The notes: generated by a model not told the origin, from the sequence alone. 64,000 nucleotides of DNA from G963677085 sp963677085 (GCA_963677085.2 CAXXFH010000004.1:4650001-4714000), one strand, 5' to 3'. Shown: positions 18,380 through 28,248, counted from the stretch's first letter. Translations and numbers: made by a program.

Positions 18380-19258
18380 GTGAACGATTCCCGGTTGCTT
18401 ATCCGCGTGGGCCATAGTCCCGATCCCGACGACGCCTTCATGTTTCATGCCTTGGCCAACGGCAAGATCGATACCGGGCCTTACCGCTTCGAACATGAAT
18501 TGGTCGATATCGAAACGCTCAACCGTCGGGCGTTCAGCGGCGAGTTGGAACTGACGGCTGTCAGCCTACACGCCTACGCCTACCTAGCCGACCGCTACGT
18601 GTTGTGCAACTGCGGAGCCAGCATGGGTGATCGCTATGGACCGATGCTCGTCGCCCGGCAGCAGGCTCCCCTGGAATCGTTTCGCCAAGCGACCATCGCC
18701 GTGCCAGGCACGTTGACCACGGCGTTCCTGGCCTTGCGGATGTGCTTGGGTACCGAGTTTGAACATGTCGTGGTGCCGTTCGACCAGATTCTCGACGTCG
18801 TCGAGGCTGGGCAAATCACGACTGGGCAGTTCGAGGGCAAACCGATCGATGCCGGATTGATCATCCACGAGGGCCAACTCACCTACGGCGAGCAGAACCT
18901 TCATCTGATCGTCGACACGGGCCAATGGTGGTTCGAGCAGACCGGGTTGCCGCTGCCCTTGGGTGCCAATGCCATCCGCAAGAACCTCGGTGCGGAGATC
19001 ATTGCCGATGTGCATCGCCTCTTGCTGGAAAGCATTCGCTACGGTTTGGAACATCGCGACGAAGCGCTTGGCCACGCCCTGCAATACGGCCGCGGCCTGG
19101 ACCACGCAAAGGCTGATCAATTTGTCGAGATGTACGTCAACGACTGGACGCTCGACTTCAGCTCGCGCGGTCGGGCAGCCGTCGCCGAGTTGCTTCGCCG
19201 CGGTCACGAAGCCGGTGTGATTCCCACCCTGGTCGAACCACGGTTCGTCGGCATATGA
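18380..19258 (+). CDS. mqnD: 1,4-dihydroxy-6-naphthoate synthase (menaquinone, futalosine pathway)
   Basis: Turns cyclic dehypoxanthine futalosine into 1,4-dihydroxy-6-naphthoate on the way to menaquinone. The 292-residue product has the periplasmic-binding-protein-like fold of the family, with the hallmark GHSPDPDDAFMFHAL at residues 11-25, and later DAGLIIHEGQLTY and LPLPLGANAIRKNL. It starts at GTG 18380, and no ATG fits the conserved N-terminus. Other mqn genes are not in the window. Menaquinone would be a natural partner for the nuo locus nearby; that link is inference. Confidence 0.92.
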   Translation: MNDSRLLIRVGHSPDPDDAFMFHALANGKIDTGPYRFEHELVDIETLNRRAFSGELELTAVSLHAYAYLADRYVLCNCGASMGDRYGPMLVARQQAPLESFRQATIAVPGTLTTAFLALRMCLGTEFEHVVVPFDQILDVVEAGQITTGQFEGKPIDAGLIIHEGQLTYGEQNLHLIVDTGQWWFEQTGLPLPLGANAIRKNLGAEIIADVHRLLLESIRYGLEHRDEALGHALQYGRGLDHAKADQFVEMYVNDWTLDFSSRGRAAVAELLRRGHEAGVIPTLVEPRFVGI

Positions 19259-19325
19259 AGCCGCGACCGTTGGTCGCGCCCCCAAAACGGAAGACTCTTG
19301 CACGAGCATACACCCTGAGACTCCC

Positions 19326-19718
19326 ATGGTCACCATCGAGCATATCGCCCTTTGGGTAAACGATCTCGAACAGATGAAGGCGTTTTACGCGGAGTACTTC
19401 GAGGGGCGGTGTTCCGAGAACTACCACAACCCGAGCAAATGTTTCACGTCGTGTTTCGTGAGCTTCGCTTCGGGTGCGAGGCTCGAATTGATGCACCGTC
19501 CGGATGTGGTCGACGCAGGTTCGTCTCGTAATACGGACCTGCCGGGCTATGCCCATCTCGCGGTGTCGGTGGGTTCCAAACAGAAGGTCGATCAACTCAC
19601 CGACCGTCTGGCACGCGATGGCCACCACGTGGCGTCCGCCCCAAGGACGACGGGCGACGGGTGCTATGAGAGTGTGATTCTCGATCCGGAGTCGAATCGG
19701 ATCGAGATTACGGAGTGA
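19326..19718 (+). CDS. VOC-superfamily (glyoxalase/bleomycin-resistance fold) protein
   Basis: A 130-residue protein with two beta-alpha-beta-beta-beta units. TIEHIALWVNDLEQMKAFYAEYF provides the first metal-ligand-type His (residue 6). ARLELMH supplies a Glu, YAHLAVSV a second His, and DPESNRIEI the final Glu. This is the complete ligand set of metal-dependent VOC enzymes. The substrate is unknown; lactoylglutathione lyase is possible but not shown. It lies 67 bp downstream of mqnD. Confidence 0.85.
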   Translation: MVTIEHIALWVNDLEQMKAFYAEYFEGRCSENYHNPSKCFTSCFVSFASGARLELMHRPDVVDAGSSRNTDLPGYAHLAVSVGSKQKVDQLTDRLARDGHHVASAPRTTGDGCYESVILDPESNRIEITE

Positions 19719-19747
19719 CGGTCACCGATGCACGGCCGTCATTTCCC

Positions 19748-19778
19748 GGGATGCCATGTCCACGCTTGCGTGGACATG
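19748..19778. repeat. Palindrome CATGTCCACGC-tt-GCGTGGACATG
   Basis: Perfect 11-bp arms (19755-19765 and 19768-19778) with the family's leading GGG-TGCCA-like end. It lies between convergent genes and may act as a transcript-end hairpin. Confidence 0.75.
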
Positions 19779-19839
19779 CTCGTTGGCTGTTTGTGTACTC
19801 ACGCGAGTGTCGGCATAGCCTCCAGCGTTCGCGTCGTTT

Positions 19840-20418
19840 TCATCCAAAATACTCCGGCTCGCCGCCCGGCCTCCATTTGATATTGCACCCGATGCTGGGC
19901 TTCTGGTCCTCGGGCATGGGGGTGCCGGTCAACACGGCGTTGATAGCGGTCCGAAGGTCGGCACCGGTGATCGGTAGATCGTTCCCCGGGCGGCTGTCGT
20001 CGAGTTGTCCACGGTAGACGAGTTGTTGCTGGCCGTCGAAGAGGAAAAAGTCGGGTGTGCAGGCCGCTCGGTAAACTTTGGCTACCTCTTGCGATTCGTC
20101 GTAAAGGTACGGAAACGTGTAGCCACGATGCTTAGCCTCTTGGGCCATCTTCTCGGGCGAGTCTTCGGGGTAGTGCTCCACGTCGTTCGAGTTGATGCCC
20201 ACCACGGCGACGCCACGCGTTTGGTACTCCGACGCCAAAGCAGCCAACTCGTCGGCCACGTGTTTCACGTAGGGACAGTGGTTGCACATGAAGATTACCA
20301 ACAGCGCCTTCGCATCGGCGAAATCGGCCAGCGAGACGGTGGTGCCGTCGACATTCGGCAACGAAAAGTCCGGGGCCTTTGTGCCCAACGGCAACATCGT
20401 GCTTAGGGTCTTAACCAT
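19840..20418 (-). CDS. Thioredoxin-like / AhpC-TSA family protein
   Basis: A 192-residue redoxin. APDFSLPNVDGTTVSL is the AhpC/TSA entry strand. VIFMCNHCPYVKHV carries the CxxC pair Cys45/Cys48, and CTPDFFLFDGQQQLVYRG is the later cis-Pro strand. Proteins of this layout act as thiol oxidoreductases or peroxiredoxin-like enzymes. No signal peptide was seen, so it is probably cytoplasmic. The ATG at 20418, with AAGGAA upstream, is chosen. The frame extends another 78 codons upstream, but those residues are not family-like. Confidence 0.87.
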   Translation of the reverse strand: MVKTLSTMLPLGTKAPDFSLPNVDGTTVSLADFADAKALLVIFMCNHCPYVKHVADELAALASEYQTRGVAVVGINSNDVEHYPEDSPEKMAQEAKHRGYTFPYLYDESQEVAKVYRAACTPDFFLFDGQQQLVYRGQLDDSRPGNDLPITGADLRTAINAVLTGTPMPEDQKPSIGCNIKWRPGGEPEYFG

Positions 20419-20648
20419 CGGGTGTTTCCTTCGTAGAAAGAGACGTTGTTCGTCAAGATAGAATTTCTGGAGGTGATTTGTCGCGTGAACAACCTGCAGA
20501 AGCGTATCCTCAGCGTCGCAGAAGCCCCACCGGCTGCGCCCGGTGGGACTGGGCTGCCCACGATTTTGGACATACCAAACCACGTCAAAAACTCTACGCG
20601 CGAAACACTCCGCAGGCCAGCCACCCAAGACACCAACAGTCACCCCAG

Positions 20649-21434
20649 TCACTCCAACCCCAGCAAACGCCGGGCGTTGGCCGTGGTTTTGGCAGCCAAT
20701 TGTTCAGAGGTGACTTTCCGTAATTCGGCCAGACACTTCGCGGTAAGAACCACTTGAGCCGGTTCGTTGCGTTTCAGTTTTCCCCGCAGGGGATGAGGGA
20801 CCAGATAGGGGCTGTCGGTTTCGATCAACAGCCGGTCGGCCGGAATCGTGGCGGCCACTTCCCGCAACGCGCGGAATTTTTTGTTCGTGTAGGTGACCAT
20901 CCCGGCGAAGCTGATGTGCAGGCCCAATTCGAGGCACTCGGCGGCCATGGCGGCATCGCCGCTGAACGAGTGGAGAATGCCGCGTAGTGGTTTGCGCTCG
21001 ACGGCCTCACGAAGCATCGGCATCAGATCGGCCTCGGCGTCGCGGCAGTGAATTACCACGGGCAGGTCCATATCTTGAGCCAGACGCAGGTGGCGATCGA
21101 AGTAGTCGCGCTGCACGTCGAACGGCGTGAAGTCCCAGTAACGATCCAAGCCCGTTTCCCCCAGGGCCACCACACAACCGTGGTCGGCCAACGCGGCGAT
21201 TTCTTCCCAGGCCATTTTGTCAGCCTTGGCCGCGTAGTTGGGTTGAATGCCAATGGCGGCGACGATCTCTGAGTGTCGTTCGGCCAGTCGCACGGCCGCC
21301 CGACTCGACGCCGCCGTGATGCCCACGCAAAGCATGCCTGTCACGTTGGCCTCAACCGCTCGAGCAATCACGTCGGCGCGATCGTCGTCGAACTCGGGTT
21401 GATCGAGGTGGACATGGGTGTCGAAGTAGGGCAT
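20649..21434 (-). CDS. tatD: TatD-family metal-dependent deoxyribonuclease
   Basis: A 261-residue TIM-barrel nuclease. The metal ligands are visible: His7 and His9 (FDTHVHLD), Glu93 (LGETGLDRYW), His129 (VIHCRD), His155 (ILHSFSG) and the Asp in IETDSPYL. TatD enzymes are 3'-5' exonucleases linked to DNA repair and degradation. The ATG at 21434 gives the standard N-terminus; a TTG 16 codons upstream is less likely. It follows the ferritin-like gene by 16 bp on the same strand. Confidence 0.92.
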   Translation of the reverse strand: MPYFDTHVHLDQPEFDDDRADVIARAVEANVTGMLCVGITAASSRAAVRLAERHSEIVAAIGIQPNYAAKADKMAWEEIAALADHGCVVALGETGLDRYWDFTPFDVQRDYFDRHLRLAQDMDLPVVIHCRDAEADLMPMLREAVERKPLRGILHSFSGDAAMAAECLELGLHISFAGMVTYTNKKFRALREVAATIPADRLLIETDSPYLVPHPLRGKLKRNEPAQVVLTAKCLAELRKVTSEQLAAKTTANARRLLGLE

Positions 21435-21450
21435 GGGGGCAGGAGACGAT

Positions 21451-21900
21451 TTATGGACGAACGTGCTGTTCGAGGATTTCAAGGTAACCTTTGGCTGCGC
21501 CCAGGGCTTCTTCGGCCAACTCGTGTAGCTCGCCGACGGTGATCAACTCGTCCGAGCATTGCTCCAACGTGGCGATGTCCTGTCGTTGGGCCGCAATCAG
21601 CCGTGGCAGCAGCGCGTGCATCGCCAAATCGTTGACATCCGTGAAGTCCGAGGGGAACGAACCCACGGTCGGCCGGCCATCCAACTGCCCGATAGCGTCA
21701 CTGATGCGTTGGGCCATCGCCCGCTGGTCGGCCACAATGTTGTCCAAACTTGCCAGCACCGGTTCGTCGTCGCGGCAGGTCCACGGCCTTGCTTGCTGAA
21801 GATACTGCGGCAACGATCGGCACTGGATCGCCAATAAACGGTTCAGCACGGCGAGGATCTGTCGACGGTTCATCATGGCAAACGATTGGAGCATCGGCAT
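21451..21900 (-). CDS. Ferritin-like helical protein
   Basis: A 149-residue all-helical protein with pairs of acidic residues spaced like a ferritin-like bundle: LDNIVADQRAMAQRIS, DFTDVNDLAMHALLPRL, ELHELAEEALGAAK. The exact family is not recognised, and metal binding is inferred only. The start at 21900 has GAGG seven bases upstream; ATG pairs at 21876 and 21873 are alternatives. It begins six bases after the nuoN stop and sits before tatD, so it is probably transcribed with the nuo genes. Confidence 0.65.
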   Translation of the reverse strand: MPMLQSFAMMNRRQILAVLNRLLAIQCRSLPQYLQQARPWTCRDDEPVLASLDNIVADQRAMAQRISDAIGQLDGRPTVGSFPSDFTDVNDLAMHALLPRLIAAQRQDIATLEQCSDELITVGELHELAEEALGAAKGYLEILEQHVRP

Positions 21901-21905
21901 TGGCC

Positions 21906-23492
21906 TCAACGACACACAAGCAATGTGGCGGCCGCTTGGGCCAGGTGAAACAGGCCGCTCCACCAAACACCCAAAACCAAAATCGGAAGCGTCAGCAACG
22001 CACAATAGGCGCCCGGCGGCGAGAGCATGGGAATCGTTGGGGCGTTACCCTCCTGCGGTTCCGGCTGCAGTACCATCACGCGCACGACGCGCAAGTAATA
22101 GAACAGGCTCAACACAGTGTTTAGCGCCCCGACCAGCAGCAGGACGAACAGCTTGGCGTCGACCAGTGCAGCGAAGGCGGCAAACTTGGCGGCGAATCCG
22201 GCCAGTGGCGGCATTCCCACCAGGCTGAAGAGGATGACGGCGAAGCACAGCGTCAGCCCAGGCGAAGTGCGAATCAGCCCGGCGTAGTCGTCGATCTGCT
22301 CGCTGCCCGTGGCGTTGCGTACCGCGGCGACCACGGCAAACGCTCCCAAGTTCATGAACACGTAGACGCCCAGGTAGAAACCCACCGCCGCCAGAGCATC
22401 GCGGGCGGCACTCGAATCGGCACTGGCCAGAGCGACGGCAGCGGCCACGGGCATCATCAGGTAGCCGGCATGCGCGATCGTCGAGTAGGCCAGCAGCCGT
22501 TTGACGTTTGTTTGTCCATAAGCCGCCAGATTGCCAAACGTGCAGGTCACGGCGGCCAATAGGCCGATTACGCCGGCCAGATAATGTTGCACAGGCACGA
22601 GTTCGGTCGCGGTTTCGCCGAGAGCTGGCGTAGCAAATGTCATGGCTAACCGGACCAGAAGCCCCAGCGCGGCGGCCTTGCTGAGTACCGAAAGAAATGC
22701 AGCCACTTCCGCCGTTGCGCCTTCGAATACGTCGGGTGCCCAAAAGTGGAACGGGACGGCTGAAAGCTTAAACGACAGGCCGACCAACACAGCCAGACTA
22801 CCGAGTACGAGGACCATGGCGAGGTTGCTCGACGCGTCGCTCTGCATGAGTTCGGCCAGTTGAGCGGCCATCGTCGGCAGATGGGCCGAACCCAGTGTGC
22901 CGACCAACAAGCTGATCCCGTAGAGCATCACCCCGGCCGTGCCGGCGCCAAACACGGCGTATTTCAATGCCGCTTCGCTACTGTCGCGGCGTTCACGTTC
23001 GAAACCAGCCAATACGTACGACGGTACGCTGGCCATTTCCACGGCCAGGAAGACCATCAACATGTGGTTGGCTGCCACCATCAGGCACATTCCCAGCAGA
23101 GCACCGAGGATGAGCACGTAGAACTCGGTGGCTCGATCCGCCTCGGGCACGCCGGAAACCATCGTCAGCCCGATCAGCAGCACGGCGGCGAACAACAGCA
23201 AACAGCGCAGGAAAATCGAAAACCCGTCGACCATCAACATGCCGGTGAAGATGGGCGTGGGTTCAATGGTCGTGCCCTCGCTGAGGGTTTGCCACGGAGC
23301 CGCCAGCACCAGGGCCGCCAGCGTGCCGGCCAGGGCAATATACAGGGCCGCCGTCTTCCACCGCGGCGCCAGCATGGCCACCAGCAGCAACAAGACAATC
23401 GTACCGCAAAGCACCAGTTCCGGCAGAAACAACGGAACCGACGTGCGAAACGTGTCGCTTAGGGCGTGTTGTACGAGGTCGTAGAACGTCAC
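21906..23492 (-). CDS. nuoN: NADH-quinone oxidoreductase subunit N
   Basis: Antiporter-like membrane subunit of complex I (528 residues, about 14 membrane helices). Visible family stretches are VFLAVEMASVPSYVLAGFER, the lysine-containing KLSAVPFHFWAPDVFEGA, and KRLLAYSTIAHAGYLMMP. It is the last nuo gene, 22 bp after nuoM. Confidence 0.95.
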   Translation of the reverse strand: MTFYDLVQHALSDTFRTSVPLFLPELVLCGTIVLLLLVAMLAPRWKTAALYIALAGTLAALVLAAPWQTLSEGTTIEPTPIFTGMLMVDGFSIFLRCLLLFAAVLLIGLTMVSGVPEADRATEFYVLILGALLGMCLMVAANHMLMVFLAVEMASVPSYVLAGFERERRDSSEAALKYAVFGAGTAGVMLYGISLLVGTLGSAHLPTMAAQLAELMQSDASSNLAMVLVLGSLAVLVGLSFKLSAVPFHFWAPDVFEGATAEVAAFLSVLSKAAALGLLVRLAMTFATPALGETATELVPVQHYLAGVIGLLAAVTCTFGNLAAYGQTNVKRLLAYSTIAHAGYLMMPVAAAVALASADSSAARDALAAVGFYLGVYVFMNLGAFAVVAAVRNATGSEQIDDYAGLIRTSPGLTLCFAVILFSLVGMPPLAGFAAKFAAFAALVDAKLFVLLLVGALNTVLSLFYYLRVVRVMVLQPEPQEGNAPTIPMLSPPGAYCALLTLPILVLGVWWSGLFHLAQAAATLLVCR

Positions 23493-23514
23493 AGGGGAAA
23501 TTAGGGGTTGGGGA

Positions 23515-25281
23515 TCAGGGGGTGGGGACTAGGGCGTTTTCTTCCAAGCCCACCGGTTGCAGCCGGTGAGATAAAACCATATCGGTCCCCTCCGGCGTCG
23601 ACTCAACGGCCGTGGCCAGTCGATCGACCATTGCGTCGGTCGTCGGCGTGGTGTAATCAAGCAACGCCCGGGGGTACACGCCCAACAACAGGGCCAACGC
23701 AACCAGCGGCGCGGCGATGGCCAACTCGCGTGTGCTGATCGGTCGTAGCTCGTCGCCGTGAGGGCCTTTGTATTCGGGACCGAGGTACACTCGTTGGATC
23801 GTCCAAAGGATGTAGCCTGCGGTGAGGATCACGACAGAGGCCGCCACCACAGCCAACGCCATGCTGAATTGCCAGGAGGCCAGCACCACGTAGACTTCGC
23901 CCCAGAATCCGCACAGCCCGGGCAAGCCCATGGCGGCAAAGAAAATCACCACGGCCAACCCGCTGTAGACCGGCATTTTGGCGAACAGCCCGCCGAACTT
24001 GTCCAGGTCGCGGTGGTGGACACGATCGTAGATCACGCCCACCAGGAAGAACATCCCGGCCGAGCTAATCCCGTGGGCGATCATCTGGAACATGGCCCCG
24101 CTGACCCCCATCTTCCAGTAGTCGGTGGCATACAGGTTGCCGGCCGTAGCGCTCCAAACGCCAAGCCCCAGCAGTACGTAGCCCATGTGGCTCACACTGC
24201 TGTAAGCGACCAGCCGCTTGAAGTCCTTTTGGGCCAACGCGGCCAACGCCCCGTAGACCATGCTCACCACGCCAATGGCGCAGACGAACCAAGCCAAGTC
24301 GCAGGCCGCTTGAGGACAAACCGGATAGCAAACGCGGAGCACCCCGTAGCCGCCCATCTTCAGGAGCACCCCAGCCAGGATCATCGAAATGGGCGTCGGG
24401 GCTTCCACATGGGCGTCGGGCAACCAGGTGTGTACCGGAACGGCCGGCAGTTTGATCACAAAGCCGATGAACAACAGCACAAACGCCCAACGCTCGAGCG
24501 ATTGCCCCAGCCACAACGGCCGCCGGAAGGGCGAATCGGCCGACTGGCCCACCTCGGCCAGGGCCAGCAGGTTGAACGTGTGGTCCGGCAGGGTCTGACC
24601 ATTGGCCGCGGTTTCGATCGTTGCGGTGGGCTCCAGGTGCGCGGCGATCCGCTGGGTTTCGTCGAGTTGGTTCGTGTCGCTGGCAAAGTAAACCATCAGT
24701 AGGGCGACCAGCATCAACACACTGCCCACCAGAGTGAACAGAAAGAACTTGATCGCCGCGTACTCGCGTCGCGGACCACCCCAGACACCGATCAAAAAAT
24801 ACATCGGCAGCAGCATCACTTCCCAGAAGACGTAGAACAGGAAGAAGTCCAACGCCATGAACACCCCCAGCATGCCTGTTTCCAGAAGCAGGAAGAGTGC
24901 GCAATAGGCCTTTACATGGCGGTTGATCGTCCAACTGGCGCCCATGGCCAATAAACTTAAAAACGACGTGAGCACAACCAGCGGAAAGCTGATACCATCG
25001 AGCCCAAGCATGTAGTCGATCCCAAACGACGGGATCCACGGCACGCTCACCACGTACTGCATTTCGCTCACGCCGAGCTGAAAGCGCACACCATCGTCCG
25101 GTCCCCCGGGCAGGGCAACCCAAAGCGTCAGCAGGAACACGAGACCGGTGGTCAACAGTGCGACCAACTTGGCCAACTCGTCACGACCCTTGGGCAAAAA
25201 GCAAATCGCCAAGGCTGCCGCTGTCGGCAGAAAGATGATCAGGCTCAGCAGAACAATCGGATTGGAAAGGATTCCGGACAT
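23515..25281 (-). CDS. nuoM: NADH-quinone oxidoreductase subunit M
   Basis: Proton-pumping antiporter-like subunit (588 residues). Signature regions are FLFYVFWEVMLLPMYFLIG with the conserved Glu in helix 5, KLPAVPVHTWLPDAHVEAPT, and KRLVAYSSVSHMGYVLLG. Between about residues 195 and 255 there is a hydrophilic loop (NQLDETQRIAAHLEPTA..) longer than in E. coli. It lies between nuoL and nuoN. Confidence 0.95.
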   Translation of the reverse strand: MSGILSNPIVLLSLIIFLPTAAALAICFLPKGRDELAKLVALLTTGLVFLLTLWVALPGGPDDGVRFQLGVSEMQYVVSVPWIPSFGIDYMLGLDGISFPLVVLTSFLSLLAMGASWTINRHVKAYCALFLLLETGMLGVFMALDFFLFYVFWEVMLLPMYFLIGVWGGPRREYAAIKFFLFTLVGSVLMLVALLMVYFASDTNQLDETQRIAAHLEPTATIETAANGQTLPDHTFNLLALAEVGQSADSPFRRPLWLGQSLERWAFVLLFIGFVIKLPAVPVHTWLPDAHVEAPTPISMILAGVLLKMGGYGVLRVCYPVCPQAACDLAWFVCAIGVVSMVYGALAALAQKDFKRLVAYSSVSHMGYVLLGLGVWSATAGNLYATDYWKMGVSGAMFQMIAHGISSAGMFFLVGVIYDRVHHRDLDKFGGLFAKMPVYSGLAVVIFFAAMGLPGLCGFWGEVYVVLASWQFSMALAVVAASVVILTAGYILWTIQRVYLGPEYKGPHGDELRPISTRELAIAAPLVALALLLGVYPRALLDYTTPTTDAMVDRLATAVESTPEGTDMVLSHRLQPVGLEENALVPTP

Positions 25282-25353
25282 TTTGGATAGTAGTCAGTAG
25301 TTAGTGATCAGTGGGTAGTGTGCGGCATGGCCGCCGCTCGCGGCTTCGCAAGC

Positions 25354-27819
25354 CTACCCTCCTGGAATCGTGTAGTTCCAATACAAACTTACCAGCACGA
25401 ACAGCCCCACCGTGCCCACGGCAATCCAAAGCACATAGTGCTGCAATCGCCCCGTCTGCACGGTGCGCAGTCGCAGGCCAGTCGAGTACGTGACCTCGGC
25501 AACGCGGTTGACTAACCCATCGATGAACAGCCGGTCGAAGTGGTCGTCGAGTCGGGCAATCCAGGCGACCAACTTTGCTGAACCGTCGACCAGCCAGTCG
25601 ATCCCGCGGCGGTCCAACGCGGCCACCCAGCCGGAAACCACCAGCAGGGGTCGGATGAACAGCCACTCGTAGAGTTCGTCGAACCACCACTTGTGCCAGA
25701 GAAAACGGTAAATCGGAGCGAACGTCTGCCGCACGTCGGCCGGGTTGAGCTTCCGCGTGCCGTAGAACAACGTGGCGGCGACAAAACCCAACACGGCGGC
25801 GAAGAACGCGATCCACGTTGCTTGGGTGTGTATGTCGGGTTGGTGGATTAAATGCTCGGCCGGGTGCAACACCGACGCGCCTTCGGCGATACCCAGCGGC
25901 CGGCCCTGTTCCAACAACGGTTCCAGCCCAACGTTTGTGCCTGGAATGTTCCATGCCACGCACACGGCAAACACGGCAAGGATTATCAGCGGTATTGTCA
26001 TCTCCCGGGGCGACTCGTGAGCGTGCTTCGCCACGTGTTCGTCGCGCGGCTCACCGGCAAACGTCAGGTACCATAGCCGGAACATGTAGAAGGCTGTGAT
26101 CGCGGCACCCAGCACGGCCGGATAAAACAACAGCCCGCTGTGCATCGGATTGTGCCAATGGAAGGACAATGCTTGGGCGACGATGTAGTCTTTCGAGTGG
26201 TATCCGCTCAGCCCGATCCCGATCAACAGCGGAATGCCGGCACCGGAAATCGCCAAGCAACCGACCAACATCGTGTAGGCCGTGATCGGCATTTTTTTGC
26301 GCAGGCCGCCCATCTCGGGCATTTCGTTGGTCCCGCAGGCGTGAATCACCGAGCCCGAGCAAAGAAACAACAGCGACTTGAAAAACGCGTGGGTAAACAG
26401 GTGGAAGATACCGGCCAGCCAACCGCCCACGCCCAGGGCTAGCATCATGTAACCCAACTGGCTCACGGTCGAATAGGCCAACACGCGTTTGATGTCGGTG
26501 GCCGTGATGGCGATCGTCGCGGCCATAAACAGCGTAATGCAACCAGCGTAGGCGATCACCAGCAGCACCTCCGGCGCAAAGACCGGATAGAAACGGCCGA
26601 CCAAATAAACACCGGCGGCGACCATCGTGGCGGCGTGGATCAAGGCGCTTACCGGCGTGGGGCCTTCCATGGCGTCTGGCAACCAGACATGCAGCGGAAA
26701 TTGGGCGCTCTTACCCACGCAACCACAGAAGATTCCCAGTCCGGCCACGACCAGCAGGGTGTAGCCGTAGCCCTGGTCGCGCCACGTGCCGAGTTGGGCG
26801 GCGATTTGCTGCTGGGCTTCCGTCGTGTTGGCCGAGGTCGCCACGATTTGGGCGATTTCTTTTTGCGCGGCGAAGCGGACCATTCCGTCGGGCACAGTCA
26901 ATTGGTGGTCGGCTGCCGCAGGCCGTACCTGGCTGAAAATGCCCGGCTGCACGATGCGGCCGGTGGCGTCGGTCACGTCGGCGAACGAAAACGTGCCCAT
27001 GCCGGTCCACACGGCCATTAGCCCCACGATCATCCCAAAGTCGCCCACGCGGTTGACAATAAACGCCTTGTTGGCCGCGTTCGAGGCCGAACGACGCTCG
27101 ATGTAGAAACCGATCAGCAAATACGAGCAGATGCCGACCAGCTCCCAAAACACGAACACCATGGCAATATTGCCCGCGATAACCAGCCCCAACATACTGA
27201 AGCAAAACAGCGACATGTACTGGAAGAAGCGGTGGAACCGCCCACGGCGTCGCAACGGTTGGCCGTCGGAGCAGGTGACCATCGAGTCGGTTACCGGGTG
27301 GAGTTCCTCGTGCATGTAGCCGAACGAGTAGACGTGGATGCAGGTGGCAATCAGCGTGACCATGCAAAACATGGCGATGGTCAGCCCGTCGATGTAATAG
27401 CCGATCGTCAATTCCAGGCGACCGAAACGGCCCAGCGAGTACCAGTCGCCAGCGATTGGCTGCGGGCGAGCGACCGCGTGGCCAGTGGTTTGTTGTGCGG
27501 TCGTTTCGTGGGTATCGCCTGCGGAAGACGGGCCGTGGTGTTCGGCCTCCTGTTGGCCCGTGCCATTGGGAACTGTCTCTTGAGCGGCGGTATGTTCATG
27601 ATGGTGCTTGGTCGATGGCAACGGGTAGTGGGTAATCCAAGCGGCCAGGGCGATCAGCGAGAGCAACAACGAAAGCCCGATGGCTCCCACGGCCAAGGCT
27701 CCGGCCCCTTGTCCGGCGCGGCCCATCCGGGGGCCGAACAACACGATCAGCGCAAACGACCCCAGTGGCAGAAGCCAGGCTGCCGCCAGCAGGATCGGCA
27801 ATAGGGTGGTTAGTTCCAT
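25354..27819 (-). CDS. nuoL: NADH-quinone oxidoreductase subunit L, with insertions
   Basis: Distal antiporter-like subunit of complex I with the long lateral helix. At 821 residues it is about 200 longer than usual. Core motifs are present: FVFWELVGICSYLLIGFY, KSAQFPLHVWLPDAMEGPTPVSALIHAATMV (in part) and KRVLAYSTVSQLGYMMLA. One insertion, residues about 73-125, is rich in His, Glu, Thr and Gly and sits between helices 2 and 3. A second, about 288-350, is a Gln/Ala-rich loop. No frameshift is needed to read it. Confidence 0.94.
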   Translation of the reverse strand: MELTTLLPILLAAAWLLPLGSFALIVLFGPRMGRAGQGAGALAVGAIGLSLLLSLIALAAWITHYPLPSTKHHHEHTAAQETVPNGTGQQEAEHHGPSSAGDTHETTAQQTTGHAVARPQPIAGDWYSLGRFGRLELTIGYYIDGLTIAMFCMVTLIATCIHVYSFGYMHEELHPVTDSMVTCSDGQPLRRRGRFHRFFQYMSLFCFSMLGLVIAGNIAMVFVFWELVGICSYLLIGFYIERRSASNAANKAFIVNRVGDFGMIVGLMAVWTGMGTFSFADVTDATGRIVQPGIFSQVRPAAADHQLTVPDGMVRFAAQKEIAQIVATSANTTEAQQQIAAQLGTWRDQGYGYTLLVVAGLGIFCGCVGKSAQFPLHVWLPDAMEGPTPVSALIHAATMVAAGVYLVGRFYPVFAPEVLLVIAYAGCITLFMAATIAITATDIKRVLAYSTVSQLGYMMLALGVGGWLAGIFHLFTHAFFKSLLFLCSGSVIHACGTNEMPEMGGLRKKMPITAYTMLVGCLAISGAGIPLLIGIGLSGYHSKDYIVAQALSFHWHNPMHSGLLFYPAVLGAAITAFYMFRLWYLTFAGEPRDEHVAKHAHESPREMTIPLIILAVFAVCVAWNIPGTNVGLEPLLEQGRPLGIAEGASVLHPAEHLIHQPDIHTQATWIAFFAAVLGFVAATLFYGTRKLNPADVRQTFAPIYRFLWHKWWFDELYEWLFIRPLLVVSGWVAALDRRGIDWLVDGSAKLVAWIARLDDHFDRLFIDGLVNRVAEVTYSTGLRLRTVQTGRLQHYVLWIAVGTVGLFVLVSLYWNYTIPGG

Positions 27820-27834
27820 CGACGGCCCGAGTTG

Positions 27835-28179
27835 CTATCCCTTGAGGTTGTCTGCCCGATCGACGTCGACCGAAGCGTGGTTGTTGTAGAAGCACAGGGC
27901 AATGGCCAACGCCACGGCCGCTTCGGCTGCCGCCAGCACGATGACGAATAGGGCCAGCAGTTGACCGTCGAGCCCTAGGGCCGACTGACCGCCGGGCCAG
28001 AGCACGGGACTGCCAAAGGCCACGAAATTCAGGTTGGCGCCGTTGAGCACCAGTTCGATGCCCATCAGCACGCCGATCGCGTTGCGCTTGGCCGCCATGC
28101 ACACGATGCCGCAGACGAACAGAATCGCCCCGACGATCAGGTAATGCGTAACGCCGATGGGTTGCGTAATCAGGTCCAT
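27835..28179 (-). CDS. nuoK: NADH-quinone oxidoreductase subunit K
   Basis: Small three-helix membrane subunit (114 residues). GVLMGIELVLNGANLNFVAF contains the membrane Glu needed for proton transfer, and FVIVLAAAEAAVALAIAL the second conserved Glu. It lies 15 bp upstream of nuoL. Confidence 0.95.
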   Translation of the reverse strand: MDLITQPIGVTHYLIVGAILFVCGIVCMAAKRNAIGVLMGIELVLNGANLNFVAFGSPVLWPGGQSALGLDGQLLALFVIVLAAAEAAVALAIALCFYNNHASVDVDRADNLKG

Positions 28180-28228
28180 GGTTTTGCGTGCGTTTGTGTT
28201 CGTCGTCCCGGTTCCAACTTCGTCTCGG

Positions 28229-28248
28229 TCCCAAGCCCCAGCTTGGGA
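28229..28248. repeat. Palindrome TCCCAAGC..GCTTGGGA between nuoJ and nuoK
   Basis: Near-identical to 10370-10389 and 46417-46436. It is followed at 28264-28300 by a CCCTAGCCTCTAGCCTCTAGC tract. Confidence 0.7.
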
